From Cystobasidium ongulense (lineage: Eukaryota; Basidiomycota; Cystobasidiomycetes; Cystobasidiales; Cystobasidiaceae), in contig BQUP01000003.1 in NCBI GenBank assembly GCA_022835595.1, forward strand, positions 6,629 to 70,628: a stretch of 64,000 nucleotides of DNA, read 5' to 3'. The notes under the pieces were generated by a model. That model was given only the letters and a program-made list of their open reading frames with translations. It was not told the DNA's origin and did not search any database. This document shows positions 33,555 to 46,208 of this stretch, piece after piece. Both the position numbers and the translations under genes were made by a program. Position 1 is the first letter of the stretch, and every line of letters starts with the position of its first letter.

Positions 33555-35584
33555 ATGCCTTCCCTCCGGACACCAACCAACCCAAGATACCAAGCGAAGG
33601 GCGTGCTGAACGCCGGAATGGTTTTCAACATTGCTGCACCATCGGTCACTGCTTCAGCACCCATGGCAGCCAACACCGTGACCTGGGAGTCACTTTACGG
33701 CGTACTCTCGTCGCCGCACCCATTCCTCAAGCGCATCAGTACACTGCCTGGGAGCGGGGTGCTCTGGCGATACATCAAGAGCAGTCATCAGAACGATCCC
33801 GCACGCACTTTCCTAGAGCTCCTCCTTGTCATCTTTGTCGCGTATACATGGCTCAAGTCAAGAACACGAGGTGACCGCTCTAACTTTGTCAAGCTTACAG
33901 AAAAGGTAAGCAATGTCGTTTTACAGGCAGTTGTCGTCCACGACATGGTGCCTATTGCCGGCACATCTTTATAAAGATATTCTGACAGCCTTCTCGTATC
34001 CCTTCCCTGTTCTTGCCCGTCTCTCCCTGTGCGCGCCGCTGCAGGAGATCGAGGACCTCGTAGCAGAATGGCAGCCCGAGCCACTGATGTACGAAGACCC
34101 GAACACGTCGAACCTGCCCACTGCACCAGTCATTGTCGGACCTGCCTCGCTGCATCCCAAAGTTGCGCAAGCATTCGCCGATCCTGCTGCTCTGTCGCGT
34201 GCAATCAACACTGGCAGTTCGGACGCCATTCCCAAAGCCTTGCACGAGAAAGCAATGATCAACCTTGCATCAGCCAACTTCTCTGGTCTTGCACAAAGCG
34301 AAAGAATCAAGGAAAAGGCTATAGAGTGCTTGAGGGGATACGGTGTCGGCAGTTGCGGTCCCTCTGGCTTTTACGGATTCTTCGATGTTCATATCGAGCT
34401 GGAAAACGCACTAGCCGCTTTCCTGGGCGTTGAAGCGGCCATAATCTATCCACAAGGCTTCACTACCGTCTGCTCTGTTATCCCGTCGTTTTCAAAGCGA
34501 GGAGACATCATTGTTGCAGATCGAGGCGTCAACTTTGCAATTCAAAAAGGTATACAAATCTCAAGATCACGCGTTCGATGGTACGACCATAACGATATGG
34601 ACAGTTTGGAAGAGGTTTTGGAAGCACTTGACAGGGAAGCAAAAAGAATGAAGGCACCGCTCACGCGCAAGTTCATCGTCACCGAAGGCCTCTTTGAAGG
34701 GGATGGGCAAATTGCAGATTTGCCAAAACTGGTGCGTTTCGTGCACTGCAGTACACATCTGGATCTAACGTAGTTGCTTTGGCAACAGATTGAGCTCAAG
34801 AAAAAATACAAATATCGACTTATGTTGGATGAGACCTGGTCATTTGGGGCGCTGGCTGCTACCGGACGAGGCGTTTCGGAGCTGTACAATGTCAAAGTGA
34901 GGAACTCGCTTTTAGTGCAACCGGGGGTAATCAGAATTGTTGACAGCGAAACATTGATCTTAGGGCGATGAGATAGATGTCCTCATGGGCTCTTTAGCGG
35001 TCGGTTTGTGTGCAGGCGGAGGCTTCTGTGCAGGTGACGCAAACACGATTGCACATCAACGCATCAATTCTGCAGCCTATGTCTTCTCCGCTTCATTACC
35101 TCCACTACTCGCTGTTGCTGCAAACGAAGGCATCTCCTACTTGACTGGGGCAATGTCTACCAATGGGCAACTGCCTCTGGCTACCTTGAACGACAATGTA
35201 CAGATTATGCGGGCCACACTCGATAAGCTCGGCAACTTGGTCTACGTGCCGTCATCTAGCATATCTCCGTTGATTCATGTTCACATTCGCAATACCAGCG
35301 GTCTCGACTTTTACGATCAAGAGTATCTCCTGCAAGAGATCGTCGATGATTGCATGAATAACGGTGTCTTGATATCGCGGACAAAGAAGGTGTGGAAGCA
35401 AGAAGCGGTCGAAGGCAGCCCAAGTCTGCGTATACTAATTTCCGCGGCTCTCCCAAAGAGGGAAATGGAAAAGGCAGCTAACGTGGTTCGAGTAAGTGTA
35501 GAGTGTTTTTCTTTTGAGGTCACCTTGTCCTGAACCTATTCTTTGCAGTCTGCTCTATCTTCTAAATTGGGGAAACGCAGGTGA
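33555..35584 (+). CDS. LCB1: Serine palmitoyltransferase subunit Lcb1
   Basis: Lcb1 pairs with Lcb2 at the ER to condense serine with palmitoyl-CoA, the first step of sphingolipid synthesis. The exons are 33555-33905, 34045-34731, 34789-34896, 34973-35491 and 35549-35584, totalling 1701 bases (566 aa). Other in-frame ATGs (33618, 33663) would shorten it to about 530-545 aa, closer to the usual size. One hydrophobic segment near the N-terminus ([15 protein letters not shown]) is the ER anchor. The fold-type I PLP-enzyme core shows [36 protein letters not shown]-like [11 protein letters not shown] and [18 protein letters not shown]. The position of the PLP lysine reads [18 protein letters not shown], without lysine, which distinguishes Lcb1 from Lcb2. 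Confidence 0.93.
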
Positions 35585-35838
35585 TGTCGCTTGTCTTCCA
35601 TTGCAATCAAAGAATTGCCAGTAGACATTTCCATATAAATAGTGTATTTTAGCTTTCGTGCAGTGTGCGATACTTCGCTGTTTTCAAGTTACTGCTGCGA
35701 AAACACACTTGCCTGTTCCCGTTGCCGCCGATCACGTTTTTTGCAAACCGTGACTTTGGGGGCCTGCTCGTTTGCTGCTTCTGCTGACTATCAACACAAC
35801 ACCGCTCACCGCTCTTCTGCTTAGATAATTCCTTCATC

Positions 35839-37707
<1,869 letters not shown>

Positions 37708-37884
37708 TGTATTCCATCCTACTGGGTTGATAATCCTGTCTCAACATGTTACTCATCTTACATACCCTACCTTGCAAAGTAGACCCTAGAAGCGGTGGCG
37801 AGCACCATGCCCGATCACCTTGCCATACTTCGCACTTCATGCAAGTCTGCCCTCTTGCCCATAACTGATAGGTTCTCGCAGACC

Positions 37885-38956
37885 ATGAAGAACGATCAAT
37901 CTGTCGAGACTCCGCCCTCATATGTGGAGAGCGTGGGGCCTTCGCGGAGTGCAAGACCTAATGCACAGCCTGGTCACGCCGCTCTTTCGCCTGGCTTTCA
38001 GCAGCAACAAAGCGACGACACCAGCACATCACTCTCGCCTGGAAGGGCAAGCACGAGCAGCGACTCGAGCTCACAGCATGGGTCGTTCTCGCTGTGGGGC
38101 CGCAAGAAAGGCAAAGAGAAAGAGAAGCTGCAGGAAAAGGAAGATACAAGTGCCGAGCTGAAAGAGTTCGAGCGGCGTCAGCGGAAGCAAGGTGGCTCTC
38201 TGGAAGCAGCGACATCCGCATACTTGTCACATATCCCTCCCACAGCACAAAAAGCACTGGCACCGCTCACTGTTTCGACCGACTTGAAGGATATCGTTGG
38301 CTCGTACTCGATCGAGTTGTCGACAAGCATTGCATATGTCCAAGCCGCCAACGGAACGACACCAGTCACGCCGACCTGTAAATTCACCTCGTCGACAAGA
38401 AACGACATCGATGTAACGCTGTACTTCCGCCCATCACCTCCACCACCTGGACCCGCGAGCGGTGGTCGTCCGCCGTTGCCGCAACGAACGCAGAATAATG
38501 ACGTTCCGCTAGAGATACTGGCAAATAATAAGAAGGGCAAAATCAAGATGGCAATACCGCATCGCTTGCCTGGCCGGCCTCTACGGATCATCTGCTCTTT
38601 GGAAGGTAAGTTGTTCGGTAAACTGGCTGGTTGACAATCCTGAGCTGTTTCTACCTTGTTTAGCCAATGCGTACCTCTACTTGCCCCCAGAATTTGACGG
38701 TAAACTTGCGATATGGGCACCACAAGGGACTATTGACCTCTCCGAGCCACTGAGAAGGAATAGCACGATTATTCCTTCGACCTCCAACAATGCGTACATT
38801 ACCGTTTACAAGATAACTCCTAGCCAAACTTCCCAACCAGACAGTGCTAGCCAACTTTCACCCAATTTGATGGATCTTGCACAGGTAAATACGACGAAAG
38901 GCAGAGTGAGAGTAGAGTACGCCCGAGATAACGCAGATAGCTGTGTTATCATGTGA
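37885..38956 (+). CDS. Unrecognised fungal protein with PPxY motif and beta-rich C-terminal domain
   Basis: Not recognised with certainty; the C-terminal domain resembles the fungal DUF7330 type. The start used is MKNDQSVETPPSYVES at 37885; an in-frame ATG at 37807 would add 26 residues. PPSY is a PPxY motif, the ligand of WW domains such as those of Rsp5/Nedd4 ubiquitin ligases. A Ser/Gln-rich linker and a strongly charged stretch follow (RKKGKEKEKLQEKEDTSAEL). The folded part has TVSTDLKDIVGSYSIE, TLYFRPSPPPPGPASGG and MAIPHRLPGRPLRIICSLE. A GTAAGT intron near 38606 leads to ANAYLYLPPEFDGKLAIWAP and a C-terminus ending ARDNADSCVIM, where the last residues CVIM form a CaaX-type box. Prenylation there is plausible but unproven. 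Confidence 0.6.
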
Positions 38957-39240
38957 GGATATCACGGACGCTAGGCCTTGTGTTGTAGAGTTCCATTTTC
39001 TTGATTATCAGCGTGATTTAGCCAGTGATATCCGACTGTTGTTGACAACTAGTAGAAATCATGATGTTAATGAGACGGTCAGAGTACGACCTGGAGGGTC
39101 TGCACTTAACCATTCCATCATGCTGAGTGCAAGGCTTGACGCTCACTTGCAGATGGTGGCGTCGACCCGATCATCCTCTTTGCTATCCGTCGCGAGCAGC
39201 CATCTTTCTTTGCACTATCTGCACGCAGAGGCAGAGCACC

Positions 39241-40198
39241 ATGTTCACACGAGCTAGTAGTGTGGCCTCCACATCTAAGGCGACCTTCATCTCCTGCCGT
39301 CGCCTGCTGCATGCTTCTGCCCGTCAGCTCGTCAAGGGCGCCAACCACTACGAGACATTGGATCTACCCAAAAGCGCAACGAGACAGCAAATCAAGGCCC
39401 AGTTCTACAGGGTGAGCTGAACAGAAACCTTGTATATCAAGTTTTTCCTTGCTGACTTTGACTCGTCCACCGCTTCAGCTTTCAAAAGAAGTTAGTGCTC
39501 GCGCAGGTCGCCTTCGATGCAAGCGAGATCATCGAAATTGATTGCCCTCTTCTCGCCCACAGTATCACCCAGATGTAAAGTCGGGCAATGGAGCCAAGTT
39601 TCAAGCTATATCCGAAGCCTATGCCACCCTCGGCAATGCTGATGCCCGCAAAGTATACGACAATTCCATGACATCTTCCTCCACTCATCTTCACCAGCAT
39701 CGGGCGAGTGGAGCGTCTCACACACATCACTACGGGCACTACGAGACTGATGCGTCTGCGCGCACCTCTCGAGCGAAATATGCCTGGGAAAGTTCTCGAC
39801 GGGCGAACCCAAAGTACCAACAGCATCATCGTCAAAGTCCGTTCGCTTCGCATACTCATGGGCGGCAGAACACTCATCACGATGAGCACGATTCGCATTT
39901 CGACAGGATGCAAGCTCGAGAAGCATGGCGAGCCAATAACATGTCATCGGGAGCTAGAAAAAGAGCTGCATTTGAAAGCCAGCAAATGGCGAAGGAGGAA
40001 GACTTACGAAACACTTCTGGCATAGGCAGGGCAGTTCAGCTGGTCAGCATGTTCCTTGCGGTTCTCTGGATTGGCGGGACATTGAGAGCGAGCGCTTGGG
40101 AGAAGCAGTACGAACATCTATTGGAGGACGATCTTCCTAGGTCCATCGAGGCTGGGCTAGAAAGCAAAGACAATGAGAAACGACTGGGTCCAGCATGA
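39241..40198 (+). CDS. J-domain (Hsp40) protein, mitochondrial-type, with a C-terminal membrane helix, 272 aa
   Basis: A DnaJ-like co-chaperone. The exons are 39241-39411, 39479-39490 (12 bases, LSKE) and 39563-40198, totalling 819 bases (272 aa). The N-terminus (MFTRASSVASTSKATFISCR then RRLLHAS) is basic, Ser-rich and free of acidic residues, like a mitochondrial targeting sequence. The J domain spans about residues 35-90: HYETLDLPKSATRQQIKAQF, then YRLSKEYHPDV with the HPD tripeptide and FQAISEAYATLGNADARKVY. A His-rich linker follows. A single hydrophobic helix near residues 215-232 (LVSMFLAVLWIGGTLRA) lies before the tail. There is no G/F or zinc-finger region, so it is a class C J-protein. 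It could be an inner-membrane import or assembly co-chaperone, but the client is unknown. Confidence 0.85.
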
Positions 40199-41030
40199 TG
40201 CACAAGTGCGGATGAGGTGGCTCACCGCGCCATGCCCCTGTTCCAGTGGAAGTTTACCTATTACTCCACCAAGACAAGAAATGTAGCCTTGTATCTCTTT
40301 AAATTATGTCAAATAGCAAGTCCATGGCACCGAGGGATGAGCGGCTTGAAACATCTGTCGTGATTCTTGATGCCCTATATCTGCTCAATGTCGAGTCCAA
40401 AACTTTGCTACCTACCCTCACATGGCTACAGCCTCCCAGAGACACCCATCGAGGTGCGGTGATTTGGGTGTGTCTACGAAGGCCTTTCAAGACCCTTGTA
40501 AACAGACCTGTGGCTTTTGACACTGAGGATTTAGGCCAGCATGTTGCCAAAGCGTAACAGGAACTATGTTCAAAGTGTACTCGCGTCCCCTTCCATGGTT
40601 GCGCTGCAGTGGAGGTCTGTCGTTGTGGTGTAAGATTGCATTGTGAGTTGCGGAGCTCTGGCTGGATTAGACGCCACACGCGTACTACTCACTTGGACAA
40701 GGAATATCGAGGGCCGAATGACGAATCGTTCCTATTTCTGAAGGATGTGCCCCTTCTTAGAGCCTTGTATCTGTCGTTCGATTGGATGCTTTACTCCACA
40801 TTGATTTATCGGTAACGCTATATTGTGGAAAGTAAACCAGCTTTCTGCTTGATGCGGATCATTGCCTTCTATCGACCGCCCGAATAGCACATGGACTCGA
40901 GCACGCTGACTTGAGACCGGAGACTGCGCTGTGCTATCCGAGATGACCAGCACATCCACTCGCACATCTATTACCTTTCTACAGCCCTGCGCTTTCGTCA
41001 AGCACACGTGAAGCCAGCAAAGTACTCCGC
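40199..41030. other. Stretch without supported gene
   Basis: An 83-codon plus frame at 40306-40557 and an overlapping minus frame at 40299-40679 are mutually antisense and show no domain. I treat the stretch as intergenic, holding the promoter of the transporter gene. Confidence 0.4.
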
Positions 41031-44000
41031 ATGGTGGGGATAGGCCTGGCGTCAGCCAGCAGCGCTGGCAATTTGCAATTCATAGGGTGAGTAGACAGAG
41101 TTGTATTTACACACTCTTGTGCTGACACAAATGCAAGTCGCTCGCATGTGAAAGGTCGCCAGAAGTGGTTGAAGCAGGTGCTCGTTTCGGTGAGGCTGCC
41201 TTATTTCAAAGTGGACGCGTCCGGTCTTCTGGCAAGGCGACCCACTGATTCACGACCGATCTCCGACATATCTAGGCTTCCATGTTCGGCTTGCAGCTTG
41301 TCTGGAGTACAGAAATGGCCTATGCTTCTCCCTACCTGCTGTCTCTGGGTGAGTTCATGCAGCGCGTGATCGAAGAAGAGACGGCAGCATAGAATACTCG
41401 AGGTTGACAGTTGATGGCGCCTGCGCGGATCTGCCACTCCTTCTCAGGTCTATCAAAGTCTGGCATGAGCGCCGTCTTCCTGGCCGGCCCCCTGTCTGGT
41501 GAGCTTCCGACGCGTTGCCGTCCGCACGTGCCGACGCTAGATTGACTTCAATGCTCCTCAGGTCTGGTTGTGCAGCCAATTATAGGTAAGTAGCACCAAT
41601 ACTTGCTACGCCCACAGGCCAATACCAGACTAACTACACGATGCTTGCAGGCTCTGTCGCGGACCGCTCAAAGTCACGGTTCGGTCGCCGAAGACCTGTC
41701 ATTGTCATTGGATGTGTTATATGCGTGCTATCTCTCCTCATATTTGGCTATACTCGCGAAGTTGCCTCCGTCTTTACGACATGGGGAAGTGACGCTGTAT
41801 GGATCTTTCCTCCCCAATGAACCTGCACTCCTTCGTAGCTCGTTACTAATGCTGTTTTGCGCCTTCCACAGCACACGAGTCTTACAATATGGCTAGCTGT
41901 CTTTGCCGTTTATGCTCTAGACTTTGCAATCAACGGAGTCCAAGCAACGGACAGAGCGTTAATTGTCGACGTGCTACCTATTTCACAACAAGAGGAAGCG
42001 AACGCTTGGGTAGCTCGCCTGTAAGCCGCTAAGAATCTCGAGATCTACACTGTAAAGCTGACCCGACACGTTCAGCTCGGGCATGGGATCCATCCTTGGC
42101 TTTTGGATAGGGAATGTAAACCTGCTGGCCCACTTTTCATTTCTGGGGGATTCTCAGATCAAAATACTCTCGGTCTTCGCAAGCTTGACTTTAGTAGTCG
42201 CGCACACCATTACCATTGTCTCAGTGGAGGAGAGAATCCTATTGTTTGACGGGCTAAGTGCAGCCCCACCCGGCCGCGGATTTTCGTGGACAGACAACAC
42301 CATCGTCACATCCTTGAGATCCCTTTGGGCAACTTTTAGAACATTGCCACCACCAATTTGGGACATATGCAAAGTGCAAGCCTTCACGTGGGGCGGGTGG
42401 TTTCCTATCCTGTACGTTACTATGGTTGGCCGACGATGACCCTTAGCTGGCTGACTTACCTGTAATGACACCGGCAGCTTCTTTTCTACAACATACGTTG
42501 CCGAAATCTATCAAACCGCACACGATCTACAGCCGCCTTCTATGGCTGAAAATACAAACCTGCACGAGGCGGACCCAGCTACCCGAGCAGGCAGTCGAGC
42601 GATGTTCCTCCAAGCCGTTTTCTCCTTTGCATGCTCCGTTGTCCTCCCCTTTTTTACAGCTTCTCTGGTTCCATCGGATGTCAGCACTGCCCGCCAAAGC
42701 AGGGCTTCTATCGAACATGCTAGCAGCTACAGGAGCCCCCGCATGGCTTGGTCAGAGTCTATCCTGGACAAACTTCTCAACAGTCGGTTCATACCCACAC
42801 TTCCATTCCAATGGCTGGATCTTTCGCTTCTCTGGATGATAGCACACCTTTTCTTCGCAACCCTCATGTTCTCGACCTACATCGTTACCCGAGTGTGGAG
42901 TGCTACCTTAGTCATTGCTTTACTCGGCTTTTGCTGTAGGTGTCCCTGTCACCGGAGTGGCTCGCCAGAAAGCTGACACCCAGGAACAGGGTCTGTTACG
43001 TGTTGGGCACCAACTTCGCTTTTAGGCCAAGAGATTCTGCAAGATACGACTACAGCAATTAAATCAGGACGCCATCGAATGTCCACTGAGTATGCTTTGA
43101 CAAATCAGAGAGACGAAGGCGATGATCGCATACCTTTACAAGCTAGATCCAGGTTCCATCTTGCCGACCACGACGCTAGACTATCAGTATCTGCGAACCT
43201 CGAGACCTCCTTCGGGTATGATGCATCAGGCGGATCAACAGGTGATTTACATAAGACAGCACTGTCGGACGGCTCACCGACCAAAAAGACTTTACAAATT
43301 CGGCATTCAGATTCGTTCGATGGCTCAAGCTACGCAGAGAGTAGTGAAGACAGCGATCTCGAGGACGGGGCTAATGATGGAAAGCGGATACGGGAAAAGC
43401 GAGGGCCTTCCACCACCGCAATACCCTTTGAAGGCGATAGCTCAACCGGACTCAATCGGCTCGACGATGGGGAACGAGGCGTTCAGAACGAGGCTGACTA
43501 CCTCGCTACTGAGGCGAGTGAAGGCACTACGAGGACTGCAGATCAAGCTGGGGCAATACTTGGAATAGCGAATGTGTGAGTTGACGATGAATTCGTTGGC
43601 GTTGTGCACTAGAATGCCACTGATTACGTGTCTTCTTGCGTAGCTTTGTCGTTTTACCGCAGTGTAGGTACCAAGTGTTAGGCAGCATATGAGGTTATTG
43701 ATACATTTCTGACGTGTTGAATCCAATCAGTCATGACCTCATTCATCTCATCCATAGTTGTGAGTACAATCGACATTCGCGTGCGCCCAGTCACCTTGCT
43801 AACGATGTCTCGATGCAGTTCGCATTTATGGCGCCGGCTGTTGCACCAGCAGAGGATGCTGCATCGGAGATAGCAGAAAATCAAGTAACAAATTTGCTGA
43901 AGAGAGCGGGCATACATGTTCCTGCGGCATCGAATGATGCCATTGGCTTTGTGTTTCGCATAGGCGGCGTCTCCGCCCTTGTAGCTGCCTGGCTCTGCTG

Positions 44001-44043
44001 GCAGATGCGGAAACGGCGGAGAGCTGCGTTAGACAGCATGTAG
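41031..44043 (+). CDS. SUT/GPH-type sugar transporter (major facilitator superfamily)
   Basis: A 12-helix proton-coupled glycoside transporter of the sucrose-transporter/GPH branch, like the fission-yeast alpha-glucoside transporter Sut1. Many short exons join in phase. They give MFGLQLVWSTEMAYASPYLL, LSKSGMSAVFLAGPLSG, LVVQPIIGSVADRSKSRFGR with the signature R-x-G-R-R-R-P, VIGCVICVLSLLIFG, and NGVQATDRALIVDVLPISQQ followed by EEANAWVARL. Next come GSILGFWIGNVNL and WFPIL with FLYSTTYVAEIYQ-like FSTTYVAEIYQTA. Between helices 10 and 11 lies a long cytosolic loop (about 43.08-43.56 kb) rich in Ser/Asp (SYAESSEDSDLEDGAND), then AGAILGIANV. The last helix and a basic tail WQMRKRRRAALDSM end at 44043. 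The start at 41031 is inferred from the splice to RSHVKGRQKWLKQ. The substrate is probably maltose or sucrose, unproven. Confidence 0.82.
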
Positions 44044-44211
44044 AAAGGAGTTCGTAATCAGTATCAGTGTGCACTGTACTAGTATGGTGGTTCTGGAGAG
44101 GGTCAGGACTTCGGCAAGCAACACGTATAACAGCACGAATCGCATGCTTGTCTCCCATTCACTCTTCCATTTCGGGTCTTCAATGAGACATCGCCACTTC
44201 TTGAGCTAGAA

Positions 44212-45953
44212 CTAAAACACAGTACCATCTAGCAGTACATTGATGGGAGGTCCGCCATCCGCACGCTTGCTCTTTGCGATTTCGCGTCCACCTTTCCAAG
44301 TCGCACTCTCGAGCACTTGGGCCAGGACCAGGTTTGCACCGAGCTTTTTATTGACTGCTGCGGCTATGCGGTCTAGCATGATAACGGTTACAGCTCGGAA
44401 CTCGACAATGGCCGAATGAGAAGCAGGGAGCGCCGGCAAGGCCAATGAATCTATTTTCTCTTGTAATTGCTGCCCGAGAGAGGCCAGTACAGCATTCGCC
44501 TTGATTGTTAGAAGGCCAGCGTCGATCAACAGACCTCCGTTCCTGCAGGTCAGGAATTAACGAAGGGAAAAGGTACCACAAGACCGATACGGGAAGGCTC
44601 ATACCTGTATTCAGGTAAACCTGTGGTGTTCTCGGTATTGGTAAACTTCCAGTTCAAGATCTTATCAAAGACCTCCATGAGAGAATAGCTAAGGGGTTCA
44701 CATCAGGACCTGTGATATCAACCTTTATTCTTCGAGACGTACTTTAGCCACTGCGTGAGTTTGTGGAATGCGACCAGAGCTTCTGCGTCGCTAGAAACGG
44801 TTTTCCGAAGCGAGTCGCACGGCCACACGTCTCCGAGAGCTACTCCTTCAAGTTTTGTTCGGCTCGCAGGCCATACTCCACCCATACCATGGATCAGAAC
44901 TTCCCAGAGAGTTTCGAGTGGCACAGAGATGGGAAGTGACGATGGCGAAGGCGTGATCGTTGCGGACGGGTGAGCTCTGATGTAGTCGACCATATTGCCT
45001 GGTCGCGGAAATCCGGGACCTTCATCTGATTCGCTTGCACCAAAATACTTCGAGCCTTCAGGACTGTTCAAAACTGTTCCTAGGCGTACCAAGAGCTGTG
45101 CACGTCCCTCAATACCGACCATGGGATTGTTGTCTGATACCTGCATGGCCTGCTTGATGTCGTTGACCGTTACTCGCGACAGTCCCTTGGCTGGATAGTG
45201 GGAGGTGGTGGAACAGAAAGTCAGAGAGATCAGCCAGCAGGAACGAGTGGGTGTGCTCACCATCAACTCTGAATGGCTGGAGGTCAGGTATGCCACTAAA
45301 GAGCCCTTGTTTGACCATATCGAGGGATGCCACGGCGAGACCTTCGCTTCTACCGATCTGTAGGGCGGTTATAGACCATCAGGAGCTGACTAAAAATAGT
45401 GTGAGCATGGTCGTGTGCACCCACTCCATCTTCATCGCCGTCTTCGCGATACTTCCATGCAGGACCAGCGCCAGCGTCGAGCAGAACCGAGACTACGAAG
45501 AGGTCGATGAGCCGCCTTGCAATCTCTATCGGAGCAGTGGTTTGGCGCCATTCGTCAATGAGTGGCTGTATTCTGTCTTTGCCATTAGCCAAGAAGTGTC
45601 TCCATCTTCCGCTGATTGGGGTTGTTCGATCACGGTCAGATAAAGGTCCACACAAATGCAAGAGACAGCTGCGGGGTGCAGCAGCGTTCAGATGCACACT
45701 TACTGCGGTGGAATGGCATCGTAGTCTGTCCCAAAGTCGCGCTGTGCGAGATTGCCCCCAGCTCAGCCGTGCGTGCCTATCTCACGAATGATAGCGCACT
45801 CACCGCTATCAGCTCGCAGCAGAAGTCGACAATGCCATCTTGCTGGGCGAGGTCGACGTCCCAGTATTCGAGCTCGTTCCTCTGTGCGATGTCGAACACC
45901 TTGCTGCACGTCTCGCGGACGCTCTTGAGGCTCTGCAGATACTCGACGGACAT
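44212..45953 (-). CDS. URC4: Urc4-like protein (DUF1688), uracil catabolism
   Basis: Member of the DUF1688 family, represented by Urc4 of the yeast URC uracil-degradation pathway; its exact reaction is unsettled. Minus-strand exons give MSVEYLQSLKSVRETCSKVF at the start, then RWRHFLANGKDRIQPLIDEW, LIDLFVVSVLLDAGAGPAWK and LDMVKQGLFSGIPDLQPFRV. Next come NPMVGIEGRAQLLVRLGTVL, VLIHGMGGVWPASRTKLEGV, LGDVWPCDSL, LVAFHKLTQWLKYV, EYRNGGLLIDAGLLT, VEFRAVTVIMLDRIA and VLESATWKGGREIAKSKR. It ends in GGPPINVLLDGTVF. These follow the family from end to end, so the gene appears intact. Upstream of the chosen start the frame stays open but does not resemble the family. It is convergent with the sugar transporter, 168 bases apart. 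Confidence 0.88.
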
Positions 45954-46208
45954 GCTGGGTTTGCTGGCTGGTGGATGGAGCAAAGCAAAGAGTCGAGAAG
46001 CCGTGGCACGTGGTCGGGGCGATAAGTCGGGTCTGCCGGCGGCCAACATTGAAAGCAGCAACATCGAGACAACACCGAAGAAAGTCACCATACAGAGCAC
46101 CTCGTTCATTGCTATTTTCTGGTACTCTGTCTCACGTTGTAGACACGCGTAAGCCCGACACAAACACAGTGTCTTGCTTTGTTTCTCCCCATTTACGATA
46201 TACTCTGA

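Noticed and set aside
40299-40679. Gene on either strand between the J-protein and transporter genes
   Set aside because: The two open frames are antisense to each other and neither shows a domain, splice structure or plausible continuation.
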